Source: Cupriavidus sp. D39
GTDB taxonomy: Bacteria; Pseudomonadota; Gammaproteobacteria; Burkholderiales; Burkholderiaceae
DNA length: 64,000 nt
NCBI RefSeq assembly: GCF_026627925.1
Contig: NZ_JAPNLE010000001.1
Coordinates: 434,001-498,000 of the forward strand
Direction: 5' to 3'
In this document: positions 43,480 through 51,783 of the stretch, in pieces
Position numbering within the stretch: position 1 is the stretch's first letter
Layout of the letters: every line of letters begins with the position of its first letter
Program-made: the position numbers and the translations under genes
Notes under the pieces: generated by a model
What the model was told of the DNA's origin: nothing
Seen by the model: the letters and a program-made list of their open reading frames with translations, nothing else
The model's database searches: none

Positions 43480-44394
43480 CTAGGCCGCGCCGCCGGCGGG
43501 CGCGTAGTGGCCGATCAGGCGGTTGGCGAACTCGCGCGCGAAGCTGGACAAGCCCTCCAGGTCCCGCGCGCAGACCTGGAAGGTGCGCAGGGCCCAGTCA
43601 TCGCGCAGGTCGCTGCAGCCGATGCGCTGCTCGGCCTTGAGGCGCGCGAAGGCGGCCTTGGGCACGATGGCGATGCCGGCGCCGGCAGCCACCATGCGGC
43701 AGGTGGCGTCGTAGCTGGCCACGTGCACCCGGATCGTCATGGGCTTGTGCAGCGCGCCCGCGGCGCGCGTCAGGAACATCTGGTAGGCGCTGCCCTCGAG
43801 CAAGGCGACGAAGGCATGCTCAAGCGACTGCTCGAACCACACGGCCGGCTCCGCGAGCAGCGGATGGCCGAGCGGCGCGACCAGGATCAGCGCGCTCTTG
43901 ACGAAGGGCACTGCCTGCAGGCCTGCGGTGGGCACATTGCCGGAGATGATGCCGAGATCGGCGCCACCCTCGCGGACCACGCGGACCACGTCATCGCTCA
44001 GGCGCTCGCGCACGTCGATGCGCACATCCGGATGGGTGGCGAGGTACTCCCCGATGACCGGCGGCAGGTATTCGGTGATGGCGGTGGTGTTGGCCACCAG
44101 CTTGACCTGCCCGCTCAGGCCTGCGGTGAAGGGCTGCAGGTTGCCGGTGAGCCGCTCCAGCTCGGCCAGCACCACGCGCGCGTGGTGCAGGTAGACCTCG
44201 CCGGCCGCCGTCAGCGCCACGCCCTGCGGCGAGCGCTCCAGCAGCCGTACGCCGAGCGTGTCCTCGAGGTTCTTGATGCGGTTGCTGACCGCCGGCACCG
44301 AAAGAAACGAACGCTCGGCGCCGCGGGTCAGGCTGCGCGTTTCCGCCACGTTGACGAAAAGGCGGAAGTCGGTGATGTCAAAGGGGATAGCCAT
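43480..44394 (-). CDS. LysR-family regulator
   Basis: A 304-residue protein starting MAIPFDITDFRLFVNVAETR at 44394. The N-terminal winged helix (SLTRGAERSFLSVPAVSNRIKNLEDTLGVRLLERSPQG) is followed by a full effector domain (LVANTTAITEYLPPVIGEY; GAGIAIVPKAA). It lies 106 bp downstream of the metallo-hydrolase gene on the same strand and may regulate it. The upstream ATG at 44415 would give a less typical start. Intact. Confidence 0.88.
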   Translation of the reverse strand: MAIPFDITDFRLFVNVAETRSLTRGAERSFLSVPAVSNRIKNLEDTLGVRLLERSPQGVALTAAGEVYLHHARVVLAELERLTGNLQPFTAGLSGQVKLVANTTAITEYLPPVIGEYLATHPDVRIDVRERLSDDVVRVVREGGADLGIISGNVPTAGLQAVPFVKSALILVAPLGHPLLAEPAVWFEQSLEHAFVALLEGSAYQMFLTRAAGALHKPMTIRVHVASYDATCRMVAAGAGIAIVPKAAFARLKAEQRIGCSDLRDDWALRTFQVCARDLEGLSSFAREFANRLIGHYAPAGGAA

Positions 44395-44500
44395 GCAGCA
44401 GGTCTCGCGGCTCAATCATGTAGCGGGGAATGATAACCCCGATGCGGGAGAAACCTGGCGCCATGGCGCGGGCGCCGGCGCGCAGCCCGGCCGCCTTGTG

Positions 44501-45391
44501 CTACCAGCCCGCCGGCTCGAAGCGGAAGCCCTGGCCCTGGCGCCGCACGTAGCCACAATACGGCTCGCCGAAATGCACCGGCAGCACCAGCGCGCCGGTG
44601 TCTGCGGCCTGGTTGAGGAAGGTCAGGCGCGTGCTGCGGGCAAGGTCCGGGCGGATACAGTAGCCGGAGTTCACGTCCGGGCGCACGATCTGCAGCGGGC
44701 TGTGCAGGATGTCGCCGCAGAAGATTGCCTCCTCGCCGCGCGAACGGACCCGAAACGCGACCTGCCCCGGGCTGTGGCCGGCGGCGGCCTCTACCTGCAG
44801 GCAATCGGCGATCTCGCGCCCCGGCTCGATCATCTCGGCCAGCCCCGCGTCGACCACCGGCATCACGCTGTCGAAGAACGATTCGCCGAACACGTCCACC
44901 ACGCCCGGCTCCTTGTTGCGGCCCTGCTCGCAGAAGACGAAGTCGTCCTTGGGGAGGTAGTAGCGGGCGTTGGGGAAGGTGGGCACCCAGCGGTTGTCCT
45001 GCCAAGTGGTGTTCCAGCCGACGTGGTCGGCATGCAGGTGCGTCATGACCACGTGGGTGACCTTCTCCGGCGGCGCCCCGGCCGCAATCATCCATTCGCG
45101 CACCAGGGTGTTGAGCATGTTCATGCGTGCGATGCCCGCGCGCGGCTTGAAGTTGCCCACGCCGGTATCGACGACGATGATATGGCTCCCCGCGTACACC
45201 ACCCAGAACTGGATCGTCACGATCAGCTTGTTCATGTGAGGGATCCAATGGTGCGGCGCCATCAGGCCGGCATTCGCATCCAGGACCGAGCGGTCGATGT
45301 CTGGGAACAGGAAGGCCGGATCGTGCGTGGGACCGGCATATTCGAGGATACGGGTGACCTTCAGGTCGCCGACGGTGCGCGTTTGCATCAT
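44501..45391 (-). CDS. Metallo-beta-lactamase-fold hydrolase
   Basis: A 296-residue protein starting MMQTRTVGDLKVTRILEYAG at 45391, with AAGGAAGGAGA upstream. The zinc-binding motif THLHADHVGWN is intact (HxHxDH), with further ligands in AAGHSPGQV (His), FCGDILHS (Asp) and LPVHFGEPY (His). Such enzymes hydrolyse lactones, thioesters or glutathione adducts. With the adjacent LysR gene and a former ABC transporter to its right, it may have belonged to a uptake/catabolic locus. Confidence 0.88.
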   Translation of the reverse strand: MMQTRTVGDLKVTRILEYAGPTHDPAFLFPDIDRSVLDANAGLMAPHHWIPHMNKLIVTIQFWVVYAGSHIIVVDTGVGNFKPRAGIARMNMLNTLVREWMIAAGAPPEKVTHVVMTHLHADHVGWNTTWQDNRWVPTFPNARYYLPKDDFVFCEQGRNKEPGVVDVFGESFFDSVMPVVDAGLAEMIEPGREIADCLQVEAAAGHSPGQVAFRVRSRGEEAIFCGDILHSPLQIVRPDVNSGYCIRPDLARSTRLTFLNQAADTGALVLPVHFGEPYCGYVRRQGQGFRFEPAGW

Positions 45392-45735
45392 GATACGGTG
45401 TCTCCTTCCTTGTTCTATGCGGACCGGGACCGGTGCGCCGGATCGGCGGCTCCGCTTGGCAGGCTCCAAGCATCGGCGATTTCACCGCGGGTGCCAATTT
45501 CGCTTTCCGAAAGTGGGGTTTCGGACGGCGTTACCCGCCGCAGCCAGCGGCATCCGGCGACGTCCGCCCCTGCCCTCCGCCTCGCCTGACTGCCACCCTC
45601 CCCCTGCGCCGCCTGAGAGGCTGCGACGGCAGTTCCCCGACTTGCGCCCTGTGCTTGGCACAAAACCGTTTCGTATTTCCAAAATGTGAGGTGTGGGAAG
45701 CGTATCAGCAGGGTGAAGGCCATCCGTGGGGCAAC

Positions 45736-46857
45736 ATGCTGTCTTCCGGCCGCCCCTATATCGAATCCGCTGCCTGGCTGGGCATTGCCCCGAGCGTATG
45801 CATAGCGCTGACGCTGCTCAGCGCGGCCGGCGCCCAGATCCTCAACGGCATCTCGTTCGACATCGCGCCGGGCGAAGTGCTGGCGCTGGTCGGCGAATCC
45901 GGCAGCGGCAAGACCATGGCCGGCCGCGCAGTGATGCGCCCCTTGCCGGCGCAGGTGCACCAGACCGGCGGCACCATCGCGCTTGCGGGCAGCGACATCG
46001 CTATCCTGTCGGAGCGCGGCATGCGCGGCATGCGCGGGTTGCGCGGTCAGGTGGCGGGCATGGTCATCCAGGAGCCCATGGTCTCGATCAACCCGGCGAT
46101 GACGGTAGGCGCTCAACTGCGCGAAGGCTTGATGTTGCACGAGAAGCTGACGGCGCAGGCCGCGCGCGAGCGTGCCGTGGCCATGCTGCGGCGCGTTCAG
46201 ATCGCGGACCCGGAAAACTGCATGGCGTCATACCCCCACGCGTTCTCGGGCGGCATGCGCCAACGCATCATGCTGGCCTCGGTGATGCTGCTCAAGCCCC
46301 GCCTGCTGATCGCCGACGAACCGACCACAGCGCTGGACGCGTTGAGCCAGCGGGAAGTCATGCAAATCATGGCCGACTTCACGCGCACCAGTGGCACCGC
46401 CGTGCTATTGGTGACGCATGATCTGCAACTGGTCGCCCACTACGCCGACTCGGTGCTGGTGCTAGGGCGCGGCAGCCAGGTCGAATCGGGCCCGGTCGAA
46501 GATGTGTTGCGCAACCCGCGCGAGGCGGCTACGCGCAGCGTGATCGACGCCCTGCCAAAGCGCGACGACAATCGCCCGCCCGTGCCGGATGCGCCGCCGA
46601 TCATCGAGGCCCGCAATGTCTCGGTGGGCTATCCCGGCAACCACCGGCTGTTCTCGCGCACAGCGGCCAAGCTGGCGGTGGACCAGGTCTCATTGGCGAT
46701 CCGGCCCGGCGAAGTGGTTGCGGTGGTGGGCGGCTCTGGCTCCGGCAAGACCACGCTGGGCAGCGCTTCCCTGCCAACGCAGCAATACGAAAATGCCGAC
46801 ATCTGCACTTCTGGTTATGTGTCGTTCGGGACAAAACTCAACAACTTTGAGACGTGA
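45736..46857 (+). pseudogene. Peptide/nickel-type ABC ATPase, truncated in its second domain
   Basis: The first ATPase domain is complete: Walker A GESGSGKTM, signature FSGGMRQRIMLA, Walker B LLIADEPTTALD and H-loop VTHDL. A linker with the oligopeptide-type ending leads to a second Walker A GGSGSGKTTLG. At about 46765 the sequence switches to antisense Tn3-transposase DNA and stops at 46857, so the second domain is lost. The full protein would be a fused DppD-DppF-like ATPase of about 540 residues. The N-terminal region before AAGAQILNGISFDIAPGEV is also atypical. Confidence 0.8.
46765..46815 (-). pseudogene. Tn3-family transposase scrap
   Basis: Read leftward the DNA gives MSAFSYCCVGRE, matching LSAFAYRYVGREEL of the Tn3 fragment at 32337-32792. 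About 50 bp remain. Confidence 0.5.
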
Positions 46858-46958
46858 CACTTGGCATGGCGCCCCGCCGGCCGTTCCTTTTACCCACTAA
46901 CTTTGAGAATTCAACCCACTAACTGCGAAACAAAACCCAATAACTTTGAGACGTGACA
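46841..46958. repeat. Multi-repeat transposon end with two staggered termini
   Basis: AACTTTGAGACGTGACA occurs twice, ending at 46859 and 46958, each ending in ACA. Three direct repeats of about 22 bp (CCCACTAACTTTGAGA, CCCACTAACTGCGAAA, CCCAATAACTTTGAGA) precede the second. Read from the right it is TGTCACGTCTCAAAGTT, the look of an IS21- or Tn7-like end. Confidence 0.6.
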
Positions 46959-47431
46959 CTCACAAAGCGCCTCATGTGCCACAAAAATCAATTGCGGCAT
47001 TCGATTGCAGCCAATGCATCACTTTTCCCTATTCTTGATAATCTTTCTTCTCAAGAACAGGGAAAATAAGGAACGCCACCCAACCAGATTAGCGGACCGC
47101 CCCTGATCGCCCGGGCCTACCAGCGGCCAGACCACAGCCACAGGTTGTCACCAGCCGCAAGCGACGGGCCGCGGGATCGGTGCCTCGCTCTCCACGGTCG
47201 CCCGCATCTCTGCAAATGCGTGGGAACGGCCGGTGGCGGTGGTGGCTCGTGGATAGCGTCAAGCAGGATGTCCGGGCGTGTTGCCTCACGAAGGAATGTT
47301 ACCGGTTTACCGACAAACTCAACATTAGACATGCGAATGGCTGCCTCACCGGCTGCGACGGTGGTCGTCAACGAGGCGATTTGGCAATGGAAACAGCGAT
47401 GAGACGCCGTCAGAAGCGCGAGCGGGCAATC
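46959..47431. other. Intergenic region with a large hairpin
   Basis: TTTTCCCTATTCTTGA (47023-47038) pairs with TCAAGAACAGGGAAAA (47051-47066) with one mismatch in 16. It may be an IS end pair or an operator. A minus-strand open frame 47117-47371 has no recognisable domain. Confidence 0.45.
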
Positions 47432-48610
47432 CTACGAGGTCGGTCGCGTGTCGTTGCGTGGCGTTGGCCACTGGAATTTCTGGGACTTGCGATTCAGGCC
47501 GTCGCGAAACGCAAGTCCGGTAAATTCCATGCGCAGCCACTGCGTGACCAGACCGGCCGTGACGGGCTGATTCATGCGCCATGGTGCGACCGCGTTCATC
47601 GGGAAGGTCTCGACAAGCACCAGACTCAGCAGTTGGTTCAAAGTCCAGGCCATCGAGCGAATTTGCATCCACAACTCCAGCACGGTGCGCGATTGCTGCC
47701 AGAGATTGCTCACGCCGAACCAGCGCTTGAGATTGTGAAACAGCGGTTCTATGCCCCAGCGGCGCGCGTACAACTGCACGATCTCCTGGGCGCTCAAGTC
47801 CGTTTCGCTCGCGAGCAGCAGACGGGGCTTGGTCCAGGCCTGTTTCTTCGCATCGAAGAACTGGCACCAGACGGCACGCACCAACGCGCCCTTGAGGAAG
47901 CGCGCGCGGGCCTCGGCAGAGCGCAGGCGAACCTGCTGGTCTTTGCCATAGAGCGGCATGCGCAGTTCGATCGCGGGCAGTGCTTCGATGGCCTCGGCGT
48001 TCAGGCGCTCGCCATAGATGCGCTTGCGACCACGTCTGGGTGTGGTTGGCGGTGGCGGCACGAGAAACAGCGCGGTGTCGATGCGCGCCTGTCCAATCAC
48101 GTGCATTTGTCTGCGCAGCAAAGGCAATACCAGGCGGGCGCGCATGAACCACGAATCGAACAGCAGCACCAGGTTGACCCCGCCGTTGCCCAGCGCGCTC
48201 ACGCCCAGCGTAACCCAGCACTGGGCCCGTATGAATTGCGGCCGATTGATCTTGCGGCTGTGGTCGTGGCGATACGCGCAACCGGGCGCCTGCTCCGAGG
48301 AGCGCGGCACCAGTGTATCGTCGATGACCAGTGTCAGCACATCGCATGGCAGCACTGTGAGCACCAGCAAGAACAATTGGCGGGCCAAACGCACGGTGCG
48401 CAAGCTGCCGCGCCCGAGAAGCTTGTAGTAGGTCGTCCAGTGCCTGCGTCGCGCGATGGCGCTGATAGCGCGCGTCACCCAGCCTTCTGGCGAAACCATA
48501 CAGCCGCACAGCAGCTCGACAAAGCTCCCGCGAGAGCGAATTGGCACGGCCAGAAGCAGAAGGTTGATCCATTCGGACAGACACAGTCGTACACGGTTGG
48601 ACAAAGACAT
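47432..48610 (-). CDS. DDE-superfamily transposase (IS701/IS4-like)
   Basis: A 392-residue protein starting MSLSNRVRLCLSEWINLLLL. Catalytic Asp in LTLVIDDTLVPRSSEQ, Asp in VLLFDSWFMRARLV, and Glu in YARRWGIEPLFHNLKRW (YR-x-W-x-E pattern). The fold is the DDE_5/IS4-like type; I cannot fix the IS family. Terminal inverted repeats were not identified. A very long hairpin lies 36 bp upstream of its start. Confidence 0.75.
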   Translation of the reverse strand: MSLSNRVRLCLSEWINLLLLAVPIRSRGSFVELLCGCMVSPEGWVTRAISAIARRRHWTTYYKLLGRGSLRTVRLARQLFLLVLTVLPCDVLTLVIDDTLVPRSSEQAPGCAYRHDHSRKINRPQFIRAQCWVTLGVSALGNGGVNLVLLFDSWFMRARLVLPLLRRQMHVIGQARIDTALFLVPPPPTTPRRGRKRIYGERLNAEAIEALPAIELRMPLYGKDQQVRLRSAEARARFLKGALVRAVWCQFFDAKKQAWTKPRLLLASETDLSAQEIVQLYARRWGIEPLFHNLKRWFGVSNLWQQSRTVLELWMQIRSMAWTLNQLLSLVLVETFPMNAVAPWRMNQPVTAGLVTQWLRMEFTGLAFRDGLNRKSQKFQWPTPRNDTRPTS

Positions 48611-48645
48611 GGGCAATCGCAAGAGGACCGAAAACGATCCTCATT

Positions 48646-48693
48646 GGCCGCCGCGCTGCTTGCGCTAAAACCCGCGCAAGCAGCGCGGCGGCC
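48646..48693. repeat. Perfect 20-bp inverted repeat upstream of the transposase
   Basis: The arms 48646-48665 (GGCCGCCGCGCTGCTTGCGC) and 48674-48693 are exact complements around TAAAACCC. As RNA it would form an extremely stable hairpin in the transposase leader and could limit its expression against read-through. Confidence 0.8.
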
Positions 48694-48861
48694 ACACGAT
48701 CATTGCCCCATGTCAAGCATTTTTCGATTTCTTGAATCCGTTTCCAACCCGCTCGTTGAGCGGGCCTGAATGTCTAAAGTTGAGCCGACAAACACGACCG
48801 GACAAAATGATTGTCGCCGCCCAGACTCGCGACGGCTGCCCGATTTCTTCATTGGACGTTC

Positions 48862-48896
48862 AGCCCTTTGCCTGCCCGGCAGAGGGCTTTTCTTTT
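48862..48896 (+). terminator. Intrinsic terminator
   Basis: AGCCCTTTGCC pairs with GGCAGAGGGCT (11 bp, one G-U), loop TGCCC, followed by TTTCTTTT. Good plus-strand terminator; no gene directly precedes it. Confidence 0.7.
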
Positions 48897-49129
48897 GCGG
48901 GCTCTAACAGGTTGGTGGCGGGCAGGCGCTGACTATCGCAAACAGGATTCCGCAAGCCAGCGACGCCGCAATATGGATGCCCCGCGGCTCGAAGCGCTGT
49001 GAGCTGGAAAGCCGGTCACCCCATCGCCTGGGCTGACCACCATTCCGCTCGCGCCCGCGCCATGGCGCGACGAGCCATGCGCGCGTGACGCGCCTTACTA
49101 TCACCCGGCCTGCGTCACAACATCAAGGT

Positions 49130-49888
49130 CTACGGGAAGGCTGATGACATCATCCGTTCCGCAATCTCCTGAAGCGCTGCCCGGGCCGCCGCATCGCCGC
49201 GCTTTGCTGCTTTTCGCAAGAGCGAAAACCCGTGATTGGCATCGGCGGCGGAGTGTCGCCCATGCAGATGCAGTAGGGCCAATCGCGCCGTCGCGTGCAC
49301 AATCCCGCCGGCCGCCGCGAGGCCATAGAAATGGGCCGCCTTCTCATAGTCGATCGGTGGCAAATTATCCCGGCTCTGGCCGGGATAATCGTCCCAAGTT
49401 ACTGCGGCGTTCATCGCGGCCGATGAGATCCCTTGGCCCGCGGCTTCCTCGTGGAGTGCCAGCGCGCGGTGGCGATCCACCTGGGCGCCGCGTCCCAGCA
49501 TTAGACTGTCCCCGAGACCGCTCAGTGCTGTCAGACGGACTTGCGCGGGCGCGCTTGGAATGGATAGGATCCTCTCGAAAAGGCGATTGGCGTACGCGGC
49601 ATCACAATTCCCACCGGCGCTATTCAGGCAGGCGATGGCCAGGTTGGCGAGGGCTTCGGGAAATGGCGAAGGCCCCTCGGAAAGGGTTTCCCAAAGTCGG
49701 CGTGCCGCCGCCTCCCCGACTGGATTCGCGGAGTCCAAGAGCTGGTAGGCGAGCCCGTTGACAACCTGGGGTGTGATGGCTCCGGCCACTAACTCCCCCG
49801 CAAGGTATTCGGTCGCACGTGTGGCGTCGACGTCGAAATCGCCTTCCATTAGTCGCCCGAGCGCTACAACACCCGATTCCAATTCCAT
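49130..49888 (-). CDS. Sel1-like repeat protein
   Basis: A 252-residue protein from MELESGVVALGRLMEGDFDV (49888), with GGAGGAAAG upstream. It is all-helical with TPR/Sel1-like units: LTALSGLGDSLMLGRGAQVD, then RHRALALHEEAAGQG and YEKAAHFYGLAAAGGIVHAT followed by ARLALLHLHGRHSAADANHG. Sel1 proteins mediate protein-protein contacts. It has no signal peptide, so it is probably cytoplasmic. Intact; partner unknown. Confidence 0.75.
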   Translation of the reverse strand: MELESGVVALGRLMEGDFDVDATRATEYLAGELVAGAITPQVVNGLAYQLLDSANPVGEAAARRLWETLSEGPSPFPEALANLAIACLNSAGGNCDAAYANRLFERILSIPSAPAQVRLTALSGLGDSLMLGRGAQVDRHRALALHEEAAGQGISSAAMNAAVTWDDYPGQSRDNLPPIDYEKAAHFYGLAAAGGIVHATARLALLHLHGRHSAADANHGFSLLRKAAKRGDAAARAALQEIAERMMSSAFP

Positions 49889-50375
49889 GCTTTCCTCCGC
49901 TGCGCAGAGCGGGCAGTCTAGCAGCATCGATCCGCCACCTTAACGGTTGCGCGGATACACGGCGGTCCGCCCTCTGGCAGCATTCCCTCGGCCTGTTCTG
50001 ATCGTTCTGCCGGCTAAGTGCAGGAGGAAAACGTCGCAGAATTCCTCATGTGCGCGCGTTGGCGAGTATTCGAGGGTCGGCCTAATGCAAATATCTTAAG
50101 CTTCAGATATTTGCGAACCCCGGCCATCTCTCGTAGAGCATTCGGAATGCTCACATGCGCCTGCGGCACGCTCCAGCCGCGAGAATCGGCACGACGCCCT
50201 CACCCGCCAGCGTCCGCGTTGCACCGACAGCACAGGCGTGCGCACCATAGAAGCGTTCCGCTCGGCGTAACACGAGTACCGGCCGACCCTCCATTTGCGC
50301 AGGAGCGCTGAAATTGCCGCCGGTCTCAGTAATAGCTGCAGCCTGACATGGTCCTATAAAGGAGCGAGTAAGCAC
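49889..50375. other. Intergenic region with a palindrome
   Basis: About 490 bp without a supported gene; includes the inverted repeat at 50087-50114. Confidence 0.4.
50087..50114. promoter_or_regulatory. Perfect 10-bp inverted repeat
   Basis: GCAAATATCT and AGATATTTGC flank TAAGCTTC. AT-rich dyad in GC-rich DNA, about 200 bp upstream of the Sel1 gene start. Possible operator. Confidence 0.45.
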
Positions 50376-51124
50376 CTAGACTTCGCCCGCCTCGGGCCCT
50401 TGGGGGTCTGCCAGCGGTACGGCCTTCCCCGGCTGTAAGGCTTGACGCCCGCGATTGGGTCGTGGGCAGGTTGAGCGCAGTCCGTCGATATGTTCTTGCA
50501 GGCCTTCAGGAATCGCCTGCCACATCGGGTCGAGGATGAAATCAATGCCTTCGCGCCGCGCCTGCTTGGCGGCCGGTACGAAATCCGCATCGCCCGCTAT
50601 GAGCACGATCTGGTCGACCTGCTTCTTGAACGCTAGGGACGCGACGTCGATGCCGATGCGCATGTCGACCCCTTCTGCTTCGTATCCACGCGGACGTCGT
50701 CGGGATGCAGTTCGTCCAACGTGATCTTGCGCTTGAGTAGATCGGCGATCTTGTCGGGCCTGATGGTCCAACTCGTATGGGTCGACAAATGACCTAAGCG
50801 CAGAGCTAACTTGCGCTTCGCCCTCAGGTGGTCATGCAGCGCCAGCCGGAAGACGGCCTCATTGGACTTGCCGAAATCGATGGCCTTGCCGGTGAGTGGA
50901 TGGTGCATCTTCTTCTGCAGCGGCGGGCAATCGTAGAAGAAGATCCGGTACAGTTCGCGCGAGCGCCCAGCCGGCGCCCCATTGCGCCGCTGGGGCACGA
51001 GGTGAGCGCAAGCCCACTGATGAGCGCAGTCGGCAACACGAGCGGCATCGTAGGCGTGCTCCGGGTCGAGTGACCGGAATCGCTTGATGAAGTAGGCGCC
51101 GTCGATAAGGATCGCTGTCGGCAT
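50376..51124 (-). pseudogene. NYN-domain (LabA/PIN-like) protein, frameshifted
   Basis: The N-terminal frame from 51124 (MPTAILIDGAYFIKRFRSLD) has the first catalytic Asp, and a second frame from about 50680 has VDMRIGIDVASLAFKKQVDQ and the hallmark IVLIAGDADFVPAAKQARRE. The join KQKG-VDM lacks one G in a G4 run. NYN proteins are PIN-fold RNases; the repaired protein would have about 250 residues. It ends 156 bp to the right in the H-NS-like module region. The shift may be a sequencing error. Confidence 0.75.
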
Positions 51125-51280
51125 GGCTATATCCGGTCGGGATCGGGCAGAACAGTGGCCCTGGAATGCAAAACGCCCAAGGGTTCGGCGCGTCCAGGAT
51201 GGGTGGGACGGCTTACTGCCAAGGGCGGGATAAGTAATTGTCGTACGGAAGTAGTCACTATGTCAACAAGCGACTGATCT

Positions 51281-51526
51281 CTACGAATCGACGCGGAAAT
51301 GTCCCCCATCCCCCGGCGTTGACCGCCCGCTGCAGCCGTCCGGCATGGCGCCGCGGCCGTCCCAGCCCTGCCCGTTGCGGTAGCGCACCGCCCCAGGCGT
51401 TGGGGGCGGAGGCGACTCGGCAAAGCAGCCGGCGGCCTGCAGATGTTCCAGGGTCAGGCCGTGCTGGGCCATCTGGATGCGGATCCAGGTAATCGCTTCG
51501 GCGCGCTCGATTTCGATCGACATCAT
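51281..51526 (-). pseudogene. Miniature H-NS-like protein, C-terminal frameshift (module copy G)
   Basis: MMSIEIERAEAITWIRIQMA then AVRYRNGQGWDGRGAMPD matches copy D. After PD one base of the TGG codon is lost (GACGGCTG where GACTGGCTG is expected), so the final 20 or so residues are out of frame. The H-NS core motif itself is intact, so the product might retain some DNA binding. Confidence 0.7.
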
Positions 51527-51723
51527 TCTAGGTGCACAGATTTGAGGTAGCTGCGGGGCAGGATCCTGCGTTGTCGTCTCAAAGACCGTTGGGCTTCAAC
51601 AATGTTCCGGCGGATCGCTGGTGTAACGCAACCCGCTCGCTTGGAGTTGGGAATCACGTGGTCACCCCGCCGCTCAAAAATTAATCGGACCAGAGCAGCC
51701 CGCCGGGCATCTGGTCCTCGCGC

Positions 51724-51764
51724 GATTTGTCCACAGGTTTATCCCGTGGCGCGGTGGACAAATC
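51724..51764. repeat. Inverted repeat downstream of tnpT
   Basis: GATTTGTCCAC (51724-51734) and GTGGACAAATC (51754-51764) are perfect complements. A partial equivalent lies at the same place in copy D (about 34931-34967), so it is a conserved part of the module, perhaps an mRNA end or binding site. Confidence 0.55.
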
Positions 51765-51783
51765 CTCGTCCTCGGACGCACCG

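Larger units (their letters stand above)
48611..49129. other. Intergenic region with hairpin and terminator
   Basis: About 520 bp. Contains the 20-bp-stem hairpin 48646-48693, a smaller hairpin CCCGCTC/GAGCGGG at 48748-48764 and the terminator 48862-48896. No gene supported. Confidence 0.5.

Noticed and set aside
43387..44433. 348-codon plus-strand open frame opposite the LysR gene
   Set aside because: Antisense of an intact LysR regulator with normal motifs.
46841..46958. Direct repeats considered as a CRISPR array
   Set aside because: Only three units without unique spacers of constant length, and transposon-like TGT termini.
47117..47371. 84-codon minus-strand open frame
   Set aside because: Proline-rich second half and no recognisable family; probably non-coding.
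51727..51764. TTGTCCACA and TTTATCCC read as DnaA boxes of an origin
   Set aside because: They differ from the consensus and are better explained as a perfect inverted repeat at the end of tnpT.
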